Positions 25,210 to 33,945 of a DNA stretch of 64,000 bases are shown here, piece after piece. The translations under genes were made by a program, and so were the position numbers. The stretch is taken from assembly GCA_003225055.1 (NCBI GenBank), contig QIAU01000129.1, positions 17,150 to 81,149 of the forward strand. Reading direction: 5' to 3'. Below the pieces are notes generated by a model. That model made no database searches, had not been told where the DNA came from, and was given only the letters and a program-made list of their open reading frames with translations. Numbering within the stretch: position 1 is the stretch's first letter; each line of letters begins with the position of its first letter. The DNA is from Acidobacteriota bacterium. Its GTDB lineage: Bacteria; Acidobacteriota; Terriglobia; Terriglobales; Acidobacteriaceae.

Positions 25210-26502
25210 ATGGCGCGGAAAGGAAGTCCGACCATCTCGCGGGAAGACCTTTACCCATCCGCAGACGGGCGGGGATGTTCCGATCGGGATGACGCACGCC
25301 TGCTCGACTTGGATGCGGATGAGGAGTCGCCTTTTCTGCGCGGGCAAAAACGCGTCTCGGTTCGGCGCGGTCCCCTCCCCAAAAAAGCGGTCAATGGGCT
25401 GAAGTGGGCTGTCCTGGCGCTTGTCTTTTTGGGCTCGGCTGGGATGGCCGCTGCGGCGCTCTACCGCTACGGCGAGCGTTCCTGGCGCTTTCGCATTCAG
25501 TCCAGCGACGACATCGAGATTACCGGCACGAACAACGTCACTCGTGCGCAGGTGATGGAAGTTCTGGGCGGCGACATCGGCCGCAACATCTTTTTCATCC
25601 CTCTGGGCGAGCGCAAGGCGCAACTCGAGCAGATTGCCTGGGTGGAGTCGGCCAGCGTCATGCGATTCATTCCCCACCGCCTCAAAGTTGAAATCCACGA
25701 GCGCACACCGATGGCATTCGCGCGCGTTGGCTCCCACATTGCCCTGGTCGATGCCGGGGGGACTTTGATGGAACTGCCGGCCGGCACAAAGACGAAATAT
25801 TCATTTCCCGTACTCATTGGAACCAACAGCGGGGAGCCTCGTTCCACACGCGCTGCGCGTATGAGAATTTACAACGAACTGGTGCGCCAACTGGACGCCG
25901 GCGGCGGACACTACGCACAGGACTTGAGCGAAGTCGATCTGTCCGATCCCGACGACGTCAAGATTGTGGCCAACGATCCGCAGGGCGCGGTGCTGGTACA
26001 CCTGGGGTTCTCGAATTTTCTCGAGCGCTACAAGGTTTATGTCAGCCATGTGCGGGAATGGCGGCAGCAGTTCGAGAAGCTAGATTCGGTGGACCTGCGC
26101 TACGACCGGCAGATCATCGTCAATCCTGATCTGCGAAGCGCGTCCAGGCAAGCGCCGCTCTCGACGGCCGCGGTGCGAATAGCGGCATCGGCAGGAGTAC
26201 AACCGGCCGCGCTAACTGCCCACGAGACGGCGCCGCTCAAGGCAAAGACGGCTCCGCCTCCGAAACCGCTGGTGAAGCCCGCCGTGAAGAAAAGAGCGAT
26301 CAGAGCGCACCGATCGCGTCATGCCAGCAGGAGGGCGCCGGTCAGGAATGCGGCGGAGACGGTAGTGCTCTCGCCGAAGGTCAAGACGGGGGCGTCGCAG
26401 CCTGCAGCACAAACGCCGACGAGCACACTGAACTCAACTCTGGACGGCACAAAAGCAAAGAAACCGAGCCCGGCAATCCCTAAGGAGCAGGAAGACCAAT
26501 AG
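25210..26502 (+). CDS. ftsQ: Cell division protein FtsQ/DivIB with long basic C-terminal tail
   Basis: A 430-residue single-pass protein. Cytoplasmic N-terminus about 60 residues, membrane helix (LKWAVLALVFLGSAGMAAAAL), POTRA domain (ITGTNNVTRAQVMEVLGGDI and GRNIFFIPLGERKAQLEQIAWV), then the beta-domain (RTPMAFARVGSHIALVDAGG to VDLRYDRQIIV). FtsQ recruits FtsL/B to the septum through its periplasmic part. About 115 residues after the beta-domain are an unusual Ala/Pro/Lys/Arg-rich tail absent from the E. coli protein, likely disordered and periplasmic. TATAGT at 25162-25167 could be a local -10. It is followed by ftsA after two bases. Confidence 0.9.
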   Translation: MARKGSPTISREDLYPSADGRGCSDRDDARLLDLDADEESPFLRGQKRVSVRRGPLPKKAVNGLKWAVLALVFLGSAGMAAAALYRYGERSWRFRIQSSDDIEITGTNNVTRAQVMEVLGGDIGRNIFFIPLGERKAQLEQIAWVESASVMRFIPHRLKVEIHERTPMAFARVGSHIALVDAGGTLMELPAGTKTKYSFPVLIGTNSGEPRSTRAARMRIYNELVRQLDAGGGHYAQDLSEVDLSDPDDVKIVANDPQGAVLVHLGFSNFLERYKVYVSHVREWRQQFEKLDSVDLRYDRQIIVNPDLRSASRQAPLSTAAVRIAASAGVQPAALTAHETAPLKAKTAPPPKPLVKPAVKKRAIRAHRSRHASRRAPVRNAAETVVLSPKVKTGASQPAAQTPTSTLNSTLDGTKAKKPSPAIPKEQEDQ

Positions 26503-26504
26503 GC

Positions 26505-27725
26505 ATGGCGAATCCGTACGAGCATGTGTTGACGGCGGTTGATGTGGGCAGCGCCAAAACGGCGGCGCTGGTAGTGGAGGTGACCGATGGCGGCTTGCGC
26601 TATCGCGGGCATGGGGTCGCCGAATCACGAGGCTCCCGCAAAGGAGTTATCGTCGAGTTGGATAAAGCGGTGGCTGCGATTCAGCAGGCTGTCGAACAAG
26701 CCGAGGATGTCGCTGGAACGCCAGTCGAGCACGCGACGGTTGGCATCGCGGGTGGCCATGTGCGCGGACTCAACAGCCAGGGTGGCATCAGTTTCGGACG
26801 AGGAGCGCGGGAGATTACGCGAGACGAAATTCGCCAGGCCGTGGATAAGGCGCGGGCAGTCCCTCTTCCGGCTGACCGCGAGATCCTGCACCTTCTGCCG
26901 CAGGAGTTCATTCTGGACGATCAAAGCGGCATCCGAGATCCGCTCGGGATGATGGGGACGCGGCTGGAAGTGCGCGTGCACATTGTGACGGCCGCTTCCA
27001 GCGCCACGCAGAATGTGGTGACTGCGGTGAACCGTGCGGGAGTGCACGTCGACGACACAGTGTTCGAGCCGCTCGCCTGTGCGGATTCGGTGCTGCGGTC
27101 GGATGAGCGCGAACTCGGGGTCTGCCTCGCGGAAATCGGGGCTGGCTCAACGGATGTGGTTGTTTTTCAGGACGGAGCGGTGGCGCATACCGCTGTCATT
27201 CCGGTGGGAGGCGATCATTTCACCAGCGATCTTTCGGTTGGCTTGTGTACGCCCGTCGCGGAGGCAGAAAAGATCAAACGCGTGTACGGCAACACGGTGG
27301 TGACGCTCATTCCCGAGAACAATGAAGTGGAAGTGCCTTCGGTGGGGGATCGGCCATCGCGAATGATACGGCAGCGCATGGTGGGAGAAATTCTCGAGCC
27401 GCGGGCGCGGGAGTTGTTCGAGCTGATGCGCGACAACCTGCGCCATGCTGGCATGCTCGACGTCTGCGTCGGTGGCGTCGTGCTGAGCGGTGGCGCTTCG
27501 CGCCTGGCCGGCATTCTCGATGTCGCTGAATCCCTGTTGCGGCATCCGGTGCGGCTGGCGTGGCCTTTGCCCATCCCCAAGATGCCGGCGGTCCTGGCCG
27601 AGCCGGAATATGCGACTGTGCTGGGAATGGCTTTCTACGCTCATCGGGCGCGCATCGCGCGCGGAATACAGGACGAACGGTGGAGTGCGCGGTTGAAGTC
27701 GATGTTTGCGCTGAAAGGGGCGTAG
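26505..27725 (+). CDS. ftsA: Cell division protein FtsA
   Basis: A 406-residue actin-like ATPase tethering FtsZ to the membrane. The N-terminal VLTAVDVGSAKTAALV is the phosphate-1 motif, followed by the 1C-subdomain region (PQEFILDDQSGIRDPLGMMG), the second phosphate motif EIGAGSTDVVVF, and the adenosine motif GGVVLSGGASRLAGI. The C-terminus ends WSARLKSMFALKGA, a short amphipathic helix that fits the membrane-targeting sequence. AGGAAG precedes the ATG. ftsZ lies 133 bases downstream. Confidence 0.95.
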   Translation: MANPYEHVLTAVDVGSAKTAALVVEVTDGGLRYRGHGVAESRGSRKGVIVELDKAVAAIQQAVEQAEDVAGTPVEHATVGIAGGHVRGLNSQGGISFGRGAREITRDEIRQAVDKARAVPLPADREILHLLPQEFILDDQSGIRDPLGMMGTRLEVRVHIVTAASSATQNVVTAVNRAGVHVDDTVFEPLACADSVLRSDERELGVCLAEIGAGSTDVVVFQDGAVAHTAVIPVGGDHFTSDLSVGLCTPVAEAEKIKRVYGNTVVTLIPENNEVEVPSVGDRPSRMIRQRMVGEILEPRARELFELMRDNLRHAGMLDVCVGGVVLSGGASRLAGILDVAESLLRHPVRLAWPLPIPKMPAVLAEPEYATVLGMAFYAHRARIARGIQDERWSARLKSMFALKGA

Positions 27726-27790
27726 AGCCAGTATCAGGTTTCGCGTCTCGAGTGGGTGGGGGAGGCTGAGGAACGGGAGACAAGATCCAG

Positions 27791-27814
27791 ATTCCTCGCT
27801 TCGCTCGGAATGAC
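27791..27814. repeat. Dispersed-type palindromic repeat between ftsA and ftsZ
   Basis: ATTCCTCGCTTCGCTCGGAA followed by TGAC: ATTCC and GGAAT pair around a TCGC-TTC-GCTC interior. Sequences of this form (fragment of a REP-like 'tcgcttcgctcggaatgac' family) are commonly scattered between genes of acidobacteria, as far as I recall; copy number cannot be counted here. Confidence 0.5.
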
Positions 27815-27858
27815 AAGAGTAAGGGTGATAGAGCAGGGCAGGGAACTAAATTCAGTGA

Positions 27859-29091
27859 ATGGCGGTGGACATGAACAAGGATAAGGAGAGCGGCATTCGC
27901 ATCAGCTTTAACGACGAGGCCCGCAATGATGCCAAGATCAAGGTTATCGGCGTGGGTGGAGGCGGTGGCAACGCGGTGAACCGCATGATTGATGCCGGCA
28001 TGAAAGACATCGAATTTGTGGTCGCCAATACCGACTTGCAGGCGCTCCGGATGTCGCGGGCTCCGCAGAAGATCCAGTTGGGCACCAAACTCACCAGCGG
28101 CCTGGGTGCGGGCGCCAATCCCGAAGTCGGCCGCAAGGCCGCGCTCGAGGATTCCGAGAAGATCATTGAAGCTTTGGAAGGCGCCGACATGGTGTTCGTT
28201 ACGGCCGGACTCGGCGGCGGAACGGGCACGGGCGCGGCTCCCATTATTGCCTCACTGGCCAGCGAGATGGGTACGCTCACGGTCGCAGTCGTAACCAAGC
28301 CATTCAACTTCGAAGGCAAGCGGCGCATGCAACAGGCGGAACGCGGGTTGTCCGATCTCATTGACTCGGTAGATACGACCATCGTGATTCCCAACGAGAA
28401 ATTACTCGCAGTAGCTCAAGATGCCGGGTTCTTCGAATCGTTCCGCGTGGCCGATGACATCCTGCGGCAGGGGGTGCAGGGGATTTCCGACATCATCACC
28501 ATCCCCGGCATCATCAATCGCGACTTCGCCGATGTGAAGGCGATTATGCAAGGGATGGGCTACGCCGTCATGGGCACGGCCACGGCCAGCGGATCACGAC
28601 GGGCGATCGAGGCCGCGCAGCGGGCGATTGCTTCTCCATTGCTCGAAGCCGGGGCGATTGACGGCGCGCGCGGCATTCTCATCAATATCACGGGTTCGGC
28701 TTCGCTCAAGCTGACCGAGGTAAATGAGGCGTCCACCATCATTCAGAGTGCCGCCCACGAGGATGCCAACATCATCTTCGGCGCGGTGCTGGACGAGAAG
28801 ATGAAGGACTCGGTAAAGATCACCGTGATCGCCACCGGGTTCAAGGATGCCGACATTATGCGGCGGCGGCAGGAGCATGGAAGGTCTTCCTCGTTCCTCC
28901 CGCGCGACCGGATGGAATTTGATGAGCCGGAGACGCAGGCTACGCCGGAACCGCCAATGGTCATGGAGCCTGCGGCGCCGGCTGCCCAGGTCTCGACGGT
29001 GGAACCGGCGACGGCCATGGTGCCTCCGGCGTTCCCGCAGGAGGACCTGGATGTCCCGGCGTTCCTGCGCAAGCGAAATGACGTGATGTAA
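27859..29091 (+). CDS. ftsZ: Tubulin-like cell division GTPase FtsZ
   Basis: A 410-residue FtsZ. GTPase core with [25 protein letters not shown], the tubulin signature [20 protein letters not shown] and the T7 synergy loop region [15 protein letters not shown] 60-residue acidic/proline linker ([19 protein letters not shown]) leads to the conserved C-terminal peptide [11 protein letters not shown] that binds FtsA. Start ATG at MAVDMNKDK; an internal ATG four codons later is equally possible. A strong hairpin follows the stop, ending the dcw cluster. Confidence 0.97.
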   Translation: MAVDMNKDKESGIRISFNDEARNDAKIKVIGVGGGGGNAVNRMIDAGMKDIEFVVANTDLQALRMSRAPQKIQLGTKLTSGLGAGANPEVGRKAALEDSEKIIEALEGADMVFVTAGLGGGTGTGAAPIIASLASEMGTLTVAVVTKPFNFEGKRRMQQAERGLSDLIDSVDTTIVIPNEKLLAVAQDAGFFESFRVADDILRQGVQGISDIITIPGIINRDFADVKAIMQGMGYAVMGTATASGSRRAIEAAQRAIASPLLEAGAIDGARGILINITGSASLKLTEVNEASTIIQSAAHEDANIIFGAVLDEKMKDSVKITVIATGFKDADIMRRRQEHGRSSSFLPRDRMEFDEPETQATPEPPMVMEPAAPAAQVSTVEPATAMVPPAFPQEDLDVPAFLRKRNDVM

Positions 29092-29103
29092 GGAAAAAGT
29101 TCA

Positions 29104-29150
29104 CCGCCGAGAGCGCCGAGAAGACGTGTAAGTTCTCGGGGTCTCGGCGG
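29104..29150 (+). terminator. Terminator-like hairpin after ftsZ
   Basis: CCGCCGAGA...CCGAGAA (29104-29122) pairs with TTCTCGG...TCTCGGCGG (29133-29150), two helices of 9 and 7 bp separated by a small internal loop. It sits 13 bases after the ftsZ stop and right before the stop of a convergent gene. There is no long T-tract, so termination may be factor-assisted or bidirectional. Confidence 0.6.
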
Positions 29151-29158
29151 TAGATATT

Positions 29159-29512
29159 CTACTTGGGTTTGTTTCCCCCCCTGGTCCGTGCCATCTCTTG
29201 TACATGCCTTTCCATTTGAGCGATCAAGACGCGCCACATTTCGATCGCCAATTCGAATTCATGATTAAGGGGAGTCGTCGTGCTCCCCACAAATGCCAAG
29301 TTGGTTTGCATTTGGGTGAGGAGCGAACGCATTCTTTCGAGATCCGCCTTCATCGCTTCGAGTTCCTGTTGATTTGCAGCCGGCTCTGAAGCTTCTGTGG
29401 CAGCCTTGAACGACGCATGTCCTGGCGAAGTTTTTTGCGCGTGAACCTTAGGCGTGAGGCTGAAAGTCGCGAACAGAAAAAGCGCGAGAAGCCATTGCAA
29501 ACTGGCTGGCAT
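29159..29512 (-). CDS. Hypothetical secreted coiled-coil protein
   Basis: A 117-residue protein with a clear signal peptide (MPASLQWLLALFLFATFSLT, cleavage after VHA) and a helix-rich remainder (ELEAMKADLERMRSLLTQMQ), ending RTRGGNKPK. GGAGGGTC precedes the ATG by a few bases and decides the start over an upstream in-frame ATG. No family recognised. Convergent with ftsZ. Confidence 0.7.
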   Translation of the reverse strand: MPASLQWLLALFLFATFSLTPKVHAQKTSPGHASFKAATEASEPAANQQELEAMKADLERMRSLLTQMQTNLAFVGSTTTPLNHEFELAIEMWRVLIAQMERHVQEMARTRGGNKPK

Positions 29513-29726
29513 AAGACCCTCCGGACCGAATTCTAGGCCTAGGCCTAAGTCAACCACATAATCCAAGTGCAAAGACAGAATCCCCCTGTCTTGTTGTCCA
29601 TCGTTTGTAGCCTCATACTCTGATTGAACATTTTCGCGGTCTCACACGTCTATCTTTCGGTTCCCAGATTGCGCACCGTCGAGGTGCAGCTTGATTTAAG
29701 GCAGCTACTTTTCGGGAGGGCTAGTC

Positions 29727-30296
29727 ATGAGGAGGATTCTGGCAGTGGTGGTCCTGATTTCGATTTGCGGGGTGGCGGCGGCGCCCGACTCACTTTCGGA
29801 CATGCCCCGGTACGCCAGCGATAACTCTCTACTGAGACCTGACGGATATCGCGAGTGGATCTATCTTTCTTCTGGATTGGGCATGAACTACAGTGCGAAC
29901 CCCGGCGACCATGAAATGTTCACCAATGTCTTCGTGCCCCGCTGGGCTTATAAAGAATTCCTCGAATCCGGCAAGTGGCCGGACAAAACCATGTTTGTCG
30001 TGGAAGAGCGCGGTTCGGAAAGCCGGGGCTCGATCAACAAACGCGGCAAGTATCAAACCGACTCGATGGGAATCGGAGTTGAAGTGAAGGACGAAAAACG
30101 ATTTCCAGAGAGGTGGGCCTATTTCGGTTTTAGCGAGGAGAGGAAATCTGCCCAAGCACATCCCAAGGAAGGATGTTGGGAGTGCCATGAGAACCACGCG
30201 GCCGTGGAGCACACATTTGTTCAATTCTATCCTACGCTAAAGCCGGTAGCGCAGAAATTCGGAACCTACCGGCAGGAGAGAGCGAAAGTGCAGTAG
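29727..30296 (+). CDS. Exported cytochrome P460-like protein
   Basis: A 189-residue protein with a signal peptide (MRRILAVVVLISICGVAAAP), a cytochrome P460 fold (YREWIYLSSGLGMNY, FTNVFVPRWAYKEFLESGKW, FVVEERGSESRGSINKRGKY) and one CxxCH (CWECHENHAAVEHTFVQFYP) close to the C-terminus, the heme site of the family. P460 cytochromes oxidise hydroxylamine or detoxify NO in some bacteria; many acidobacterial homologs have unknown substrates. GGGAGGG lies before the ATG. Likely periplasmic. Confidence 0.85.
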   Translation: MRRILAVVVLISICGVAAAPDSLSDMPRYASDNSLLRPDGYREWIYLSSGLGMNYSANPGDHEMFTNVFVPRWAYKEFLESGKWPDKTMFVVEERGSESRGSINKRGKYQTDSMGIGVEVKDEKRFPERWAYFGFSEERKSAQAHPKEGCWECHENHAAVEHTFVQFYPTLKPVAQKFGTYRQERAKVQ

Positions 30297-30360
30297 AACG
30301 GGCCGGGTCGAGGCGGCTTGGTGACCCTCCCCCGCCGGTCAAACCCCTGGACAACCGGCT

Positions 30361-32059
30361 TCAACGACGGATGAGATAACTCAGCTTCACGAAGAACTGC
30401 CGCCCATCACCTCTACGGACCGGAATTCCAGGTTCGCAATCGCTGGGACCACAATAGTGTCCCCGTTCAGCAGGTCTACAACTTCGATTGGGCTTGGGAT
30501 TTTCGGCCGAACGTCGTCATTGCTGTCATCGTCGGATCAGGTGCTTGCCTTTCGGGCGCCAATAGAAATGATAGTACTGGCTCACACTGCGGATGTCGGT
30601 CCGCGGGACAAAGCCGGCTTCAGTGCGGAAGTTCGGCGTGATGTCCTGTAACACCATTTCGTAGTAGAAGCGACGCCCTTTGCCATCGAGGGCGGCTTCG
30701 TGGTTCTGACCGAATAGATAACCGAGACTCGGGTCAGAAGTAGAACTCACCACCCCTCTGTACCAGGAAGTCCAATTCTTGCTCAACCGGAAGCTGGCAT
30801 CGAAGCCGCCGACCCGATTAAAGGAGCCATCGAATTCCCGGTCGGTACAAATCGTCCCAATACTGTTCTGCTGGCCAAAATCGTGGCTGAGGCGGCCGAC
30901 GGCGAAATAAGCTCGCTTGCCGCCGAGCGGACTGAAATCGGGGACGGTCAGGCCGGGAGACAGAATCCGAGGTTCCAGGGGCCTTGCTTTCCGGTGAGGC
31001 GGCTTCCAAAGGTGGGCGCTGCAATACGGCGCGTGAACAGCAGCCGCGAGCGGTCGAAAACTCCGCTATTGGTGTCGCCGAAAAAATTGGAATTTTCCAG
31101 GAAGAACGGACGCTTCTCAGGGAAAAAGACCTCGAAGCGCTGGTTAACCGTGTTCTGCGGCTCATCGGACTCTACTTGCGCGAAATCGGGATTGATGGTG
31201 GTGTCGAGCACCAGGCTGTCGTGGAAAACAATCTTGGCATCCAGGCCGGCCTTGCCCTGGGCGTTGATCCGGTTAAAGCGCGGCTGACGAGGATCACGAT
31301 CATCCACCGCACGGAAGTTGCGGAACGAGGCATAGGGAATGAATTGCAGGTTGCGGCCCGGTGAGACATTCTCAAACCCGCTGACAGTTCCTTCCTGATT
31401 GAGGCGGCCGGAAATACGACTGGAGACGTGCGGCCAGTAATCGCCCTCATCGTTGCCTGCGATGTAGCGCATGAGGGTTACGCCCCAGACTGGATCGGGT
31501 GTTGGGTGAAATCGAAGGCTGCGGAAGGCAATAGACATCCAGATCAGAAAACCTTGCTCTTTCACCTCGGAGCGAGAGTCCAACACCGTATCGAAGGAGT
31601 AGTCGGCGCCGCCGTCTTCTGTCCAGAGGGCATCCGCCTGCATGCCGCGTGGATTCACGTCGAAGAGAAAGCCGTGGCGCTGGTCATGAAAGGTGTCAAG
31701 GGTGAGCTCGACCTAGTCGTCGTCGGGCGGTGTAACGGCTTTGCGCCGGGTCATGTGTCCACGGACCGCGTGCGGATTCGAATCCCAGCAGACCCAGACC
31801 AAGTAGAGGCTTGCCGAATCGTAGCCCAGATAGACGTCGGTTCGCTCGGTGCCGGGCTGGCGGTCGGAAGGATACTCCTGGATGAAGCCGCTGACCCTGG
31901 CCATTTCCTTTGCGCTGCCTTGCGCCAACATGCTCTCGAAATCGGCGAGCCGGGGGGAGTCGAGATTCGGGGAATCCGGATACGGCCAGCGGCATGAGCG
32001 ACGACGGTACTCAGCAAAATGAGGGCGACAAGGGGACCGGTCTTCCGAGGGACTGGCAT
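30361..32059 (-). pseudogene. Decayed DUF5916 / CBM9-like outer-membrane protein gene
   Basis: Minus-strand fragments in all three frames add up to one DUF5916 protein. They are a signal peptide (MPVPRKTGPLVALILLSTVV), a CBM9-like start (GTERTDVYLGYDSASLYLVW), a 230-residue barrel part (31658 to 30948, with RFEVFFPEKRPFFLENSNFF), then in another frame RLSHDFGQQNSIGTIC and a part to 30526 (SVSQYYHFYWRPKGKHLIRR), and finally GRQFFVKLSYLIRR before the TGA. At least four frameshifts or stops separate them. Intact members are about 700-850 residues; here a segment before the C-terminus appears inverted (see findings). Not expected to give a functional product. Confidence 0.7.
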
Positions 32060-32491
32060 GGGGATCTTACGGATAGATTTACGCACGCCGCCTTCATCAG
32101 GTTCACCACGACAGGCCAGTTGCACAAGCAGTTGGACCCGTGGCGAGGCAATAGGTGAGTTAGACATCCCAAGTTGAGTCAACATTTCCAAAAAGCGGCA
32201 GGGTGGCGGCCGGCGGAAAAGATTTGCACAGCAGAGGTGTCTTTGGAGTAACCCCTAGAACAATTACGAAAGGGCCATCCCCTCCGGTAATGCAGGCGTA
32301 AGTGTCTGCATCCAATGGGGCTTAGGTGCGTAGCGGCTTATTCCCCCCAGAGCTTAAAGAGCCTTGCGAAAAAAACAGGAACTCTCTTATTATCGTGGAG
32401 TTGCCAGTACTCTGGTTGTGGCGACTTCCAGAGTGGAAGCTGGCTTGCAGCATTTTATCAAGTGAACTCCGGGGATGGGTACAAGGGAGTA
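32060..32491. other. Intergenic region with promoter for the PBP gene
   Basis: No gene is supported. It holds the promoter at 32364-32393 and, in the leader, a short inverted repeat ACTCTGG (32410-32416) / CCAGAGT (32430-32436). Confidence 0.45.
32364..32393 (+). promoter_or_regulatory. Sigma70-type promoter of the PBP gene
   Basis: TTGCGA (32364-32369) and TATTAT (32388-32393) are separated by 18 bases. The transcript would have a leader of about 90 bases containing a 7-bp inverted repeat. Confidence 0.5.
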
Positions 32492-33709
32492 ATGAAAAAG
32501 TTCTGGTTGGTCTATTTGGCAGCCGTTCTGGGTGCGATCTGGTTGCTGACGGCTAGTGGTCGGGCGGCGACGGTAAACACTCGGACGCTGACCAGCAAGT
32601 CGAAGGAAAAGTCCCTCAACGAAAATCAGCGCGCAAGAAAAAGGATGAAGCGGCTGGCCCGGAGCCGCGCCCCCGGCACTCGCTACGCCAGCCGGAGGCA
32701 TCGTCGTCGCTACTACGAGCGCTTCAATACCAGCTCCTTCGCCGAGGAGATTACTGACGGCGACGAGACCGCTGGCGAAGATTCCATGGTGCGAGCGGCC
32801 GCCGCCGATGCCCTGGGAAACATGAACGGCACCGTGGTCGCGATTGAGCCAACCAGCGGACGCATCCTGGCCATGGTCAATCAAAAGCTGGCGCTTGCCA
32901 GTGGCGCGCAGCCGTGCTCAACCATCAAGCTGTCGGTAGCGCTGGCGGCGCTCAGCGAAAACCTGATCACCAAAGATACGGAAATGCGACTAGGACGCCA
33001 CAGCCGGATCAATCTGACCGGTGCGTTGGCGCATTCCAACAATGCTTATTTCGAGGCGTTGGGACGCAGGCTGGGATTTGAGAAGGTCAGTTACTACGCG
33101 CACCAATATGGTCTGGGCGAGTTGGCAGGTTACAACATTCCCGGCGAACACCTGGGCATTTATCCGGATGAAGAGATTCCCTCAAAGCTGGGCGGGGTAG
33201 GCAAGATGTGTTCCTTCGGTGAAGGCATCTCGATGACGCCTTTGCAACTGGGGGCGCTGGTTTCAGCCATTGCGAACGGCGGAACTCTTTATTACATGCA
33301 GCATCCGAACTCGCCGGATGAGGTTGCCAACTTCCAGCCGCGCGTGAAGCGGCACCTCGATATCGGTCCACTTATTGCCGACCTTTCTGACGGCATGGCC
33401 GGGGCGGTCGAGTACGGCACAGCGCGCAGCGTGCGCTACAGCTTCAACGAAGAATCGATTCTCGGCAAGACGGGAACTTGCTCTCGCGCAGGCACGCGTT
33501 ATGGCTGGTTTGCCTCGTACGCAAACACCAACGTGGGCAGGATCGTGACGGTGGTCTTCCTGCAAGGCGGACGACCGACCTACGGTCCGAAAGCCGCCGA
33601 GATCGCCGGACGCATGTACCGGAATCTCTATGATCACAGCTTCTTCGCCGGCCGTCCCCTGCTGCCGACCAACGCCGCCGGGACTCCGGCCGTGGGCGTA
33701 ACCCAATAG
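32492..33709 (+). CDS. Penicillin-binding protein, transpeptidase domain only
   Basis: A 405-residue protein with a membrane anchor or signal (FWLVYLAAVLGAIWLLTASG), a very basic stretch (RKRMKRLARSRAPG and RRHRRRYY), and a penicillin-binding domain carrying all three motifs: SxxK in CSTIK, SxN in AHSNNAY, and KTG in LGKTGTCSR. Upstream of these is GTVVAIEPTSGRILAMVNQK, typical of the transpeptidase core. There is no glycosyltransferase or dimerisation domain. It is likely a periplasmic D,D-transpeptidase; a shape- or stress-related role cannot be assigned. ATG chosen with GGGAGT upstream, ignoring a 59-residue open extension. Confidence 0.88.
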   Translation: MKKFWLVYLAAVLGAIWLLTASGRAATVNTRTLTSKSKEKSLNENQRARKRMKRLARSRAPGTRYASRRHRRRYYERFNTSSFAEEITDGDETAGEDSMVRAAAADALGNMNGTVVAIEPTSGRILAMVNQKLALASGAQPCSTIKLSVALAALSENLITKDTEMRLGRHSRINLTGALAHSNNAYFEALGRRLGFEKVSYYAHQYGLGELAGYNIPGEHLGIYPDEEIPSKLGGVGKMCSFGEGISMTPLQLGALVSAIANGGTLYYMQHPNSPDEVANFQPRVKRHLDIGPLIADLSDGMAGAVEYGTARSVRYSFNEESILGKTGTCSRAGTRYGWFASYANTNVGRIVTVVFLQGGRPTYGPKAAEIAGRMYRNLYDHSFFAGRPLLPTNAAGTPAVGVTQ

Positions 33710-33945
33710 AGCGATCCACTCTCAGAAAGCCGCTCCAAGTGTTTCATAGCTGAGTGTCCAAGTAGGTCAGGGCGCTCTCGATCCCCAGCAAAGCTCTTTT
33801 CGCGAACTTCGGGGGTACATACATAATCGTGTCCTTTGTGTTCTTTCTCCGGCACTGCCGGATAAACATCACGGATATCGAAGCGATGAGCAACCCGTAT
33901 GCCCTTCTCACGTCGTTGCCAGGGGGGAAATTGGCGAGGACGGGG

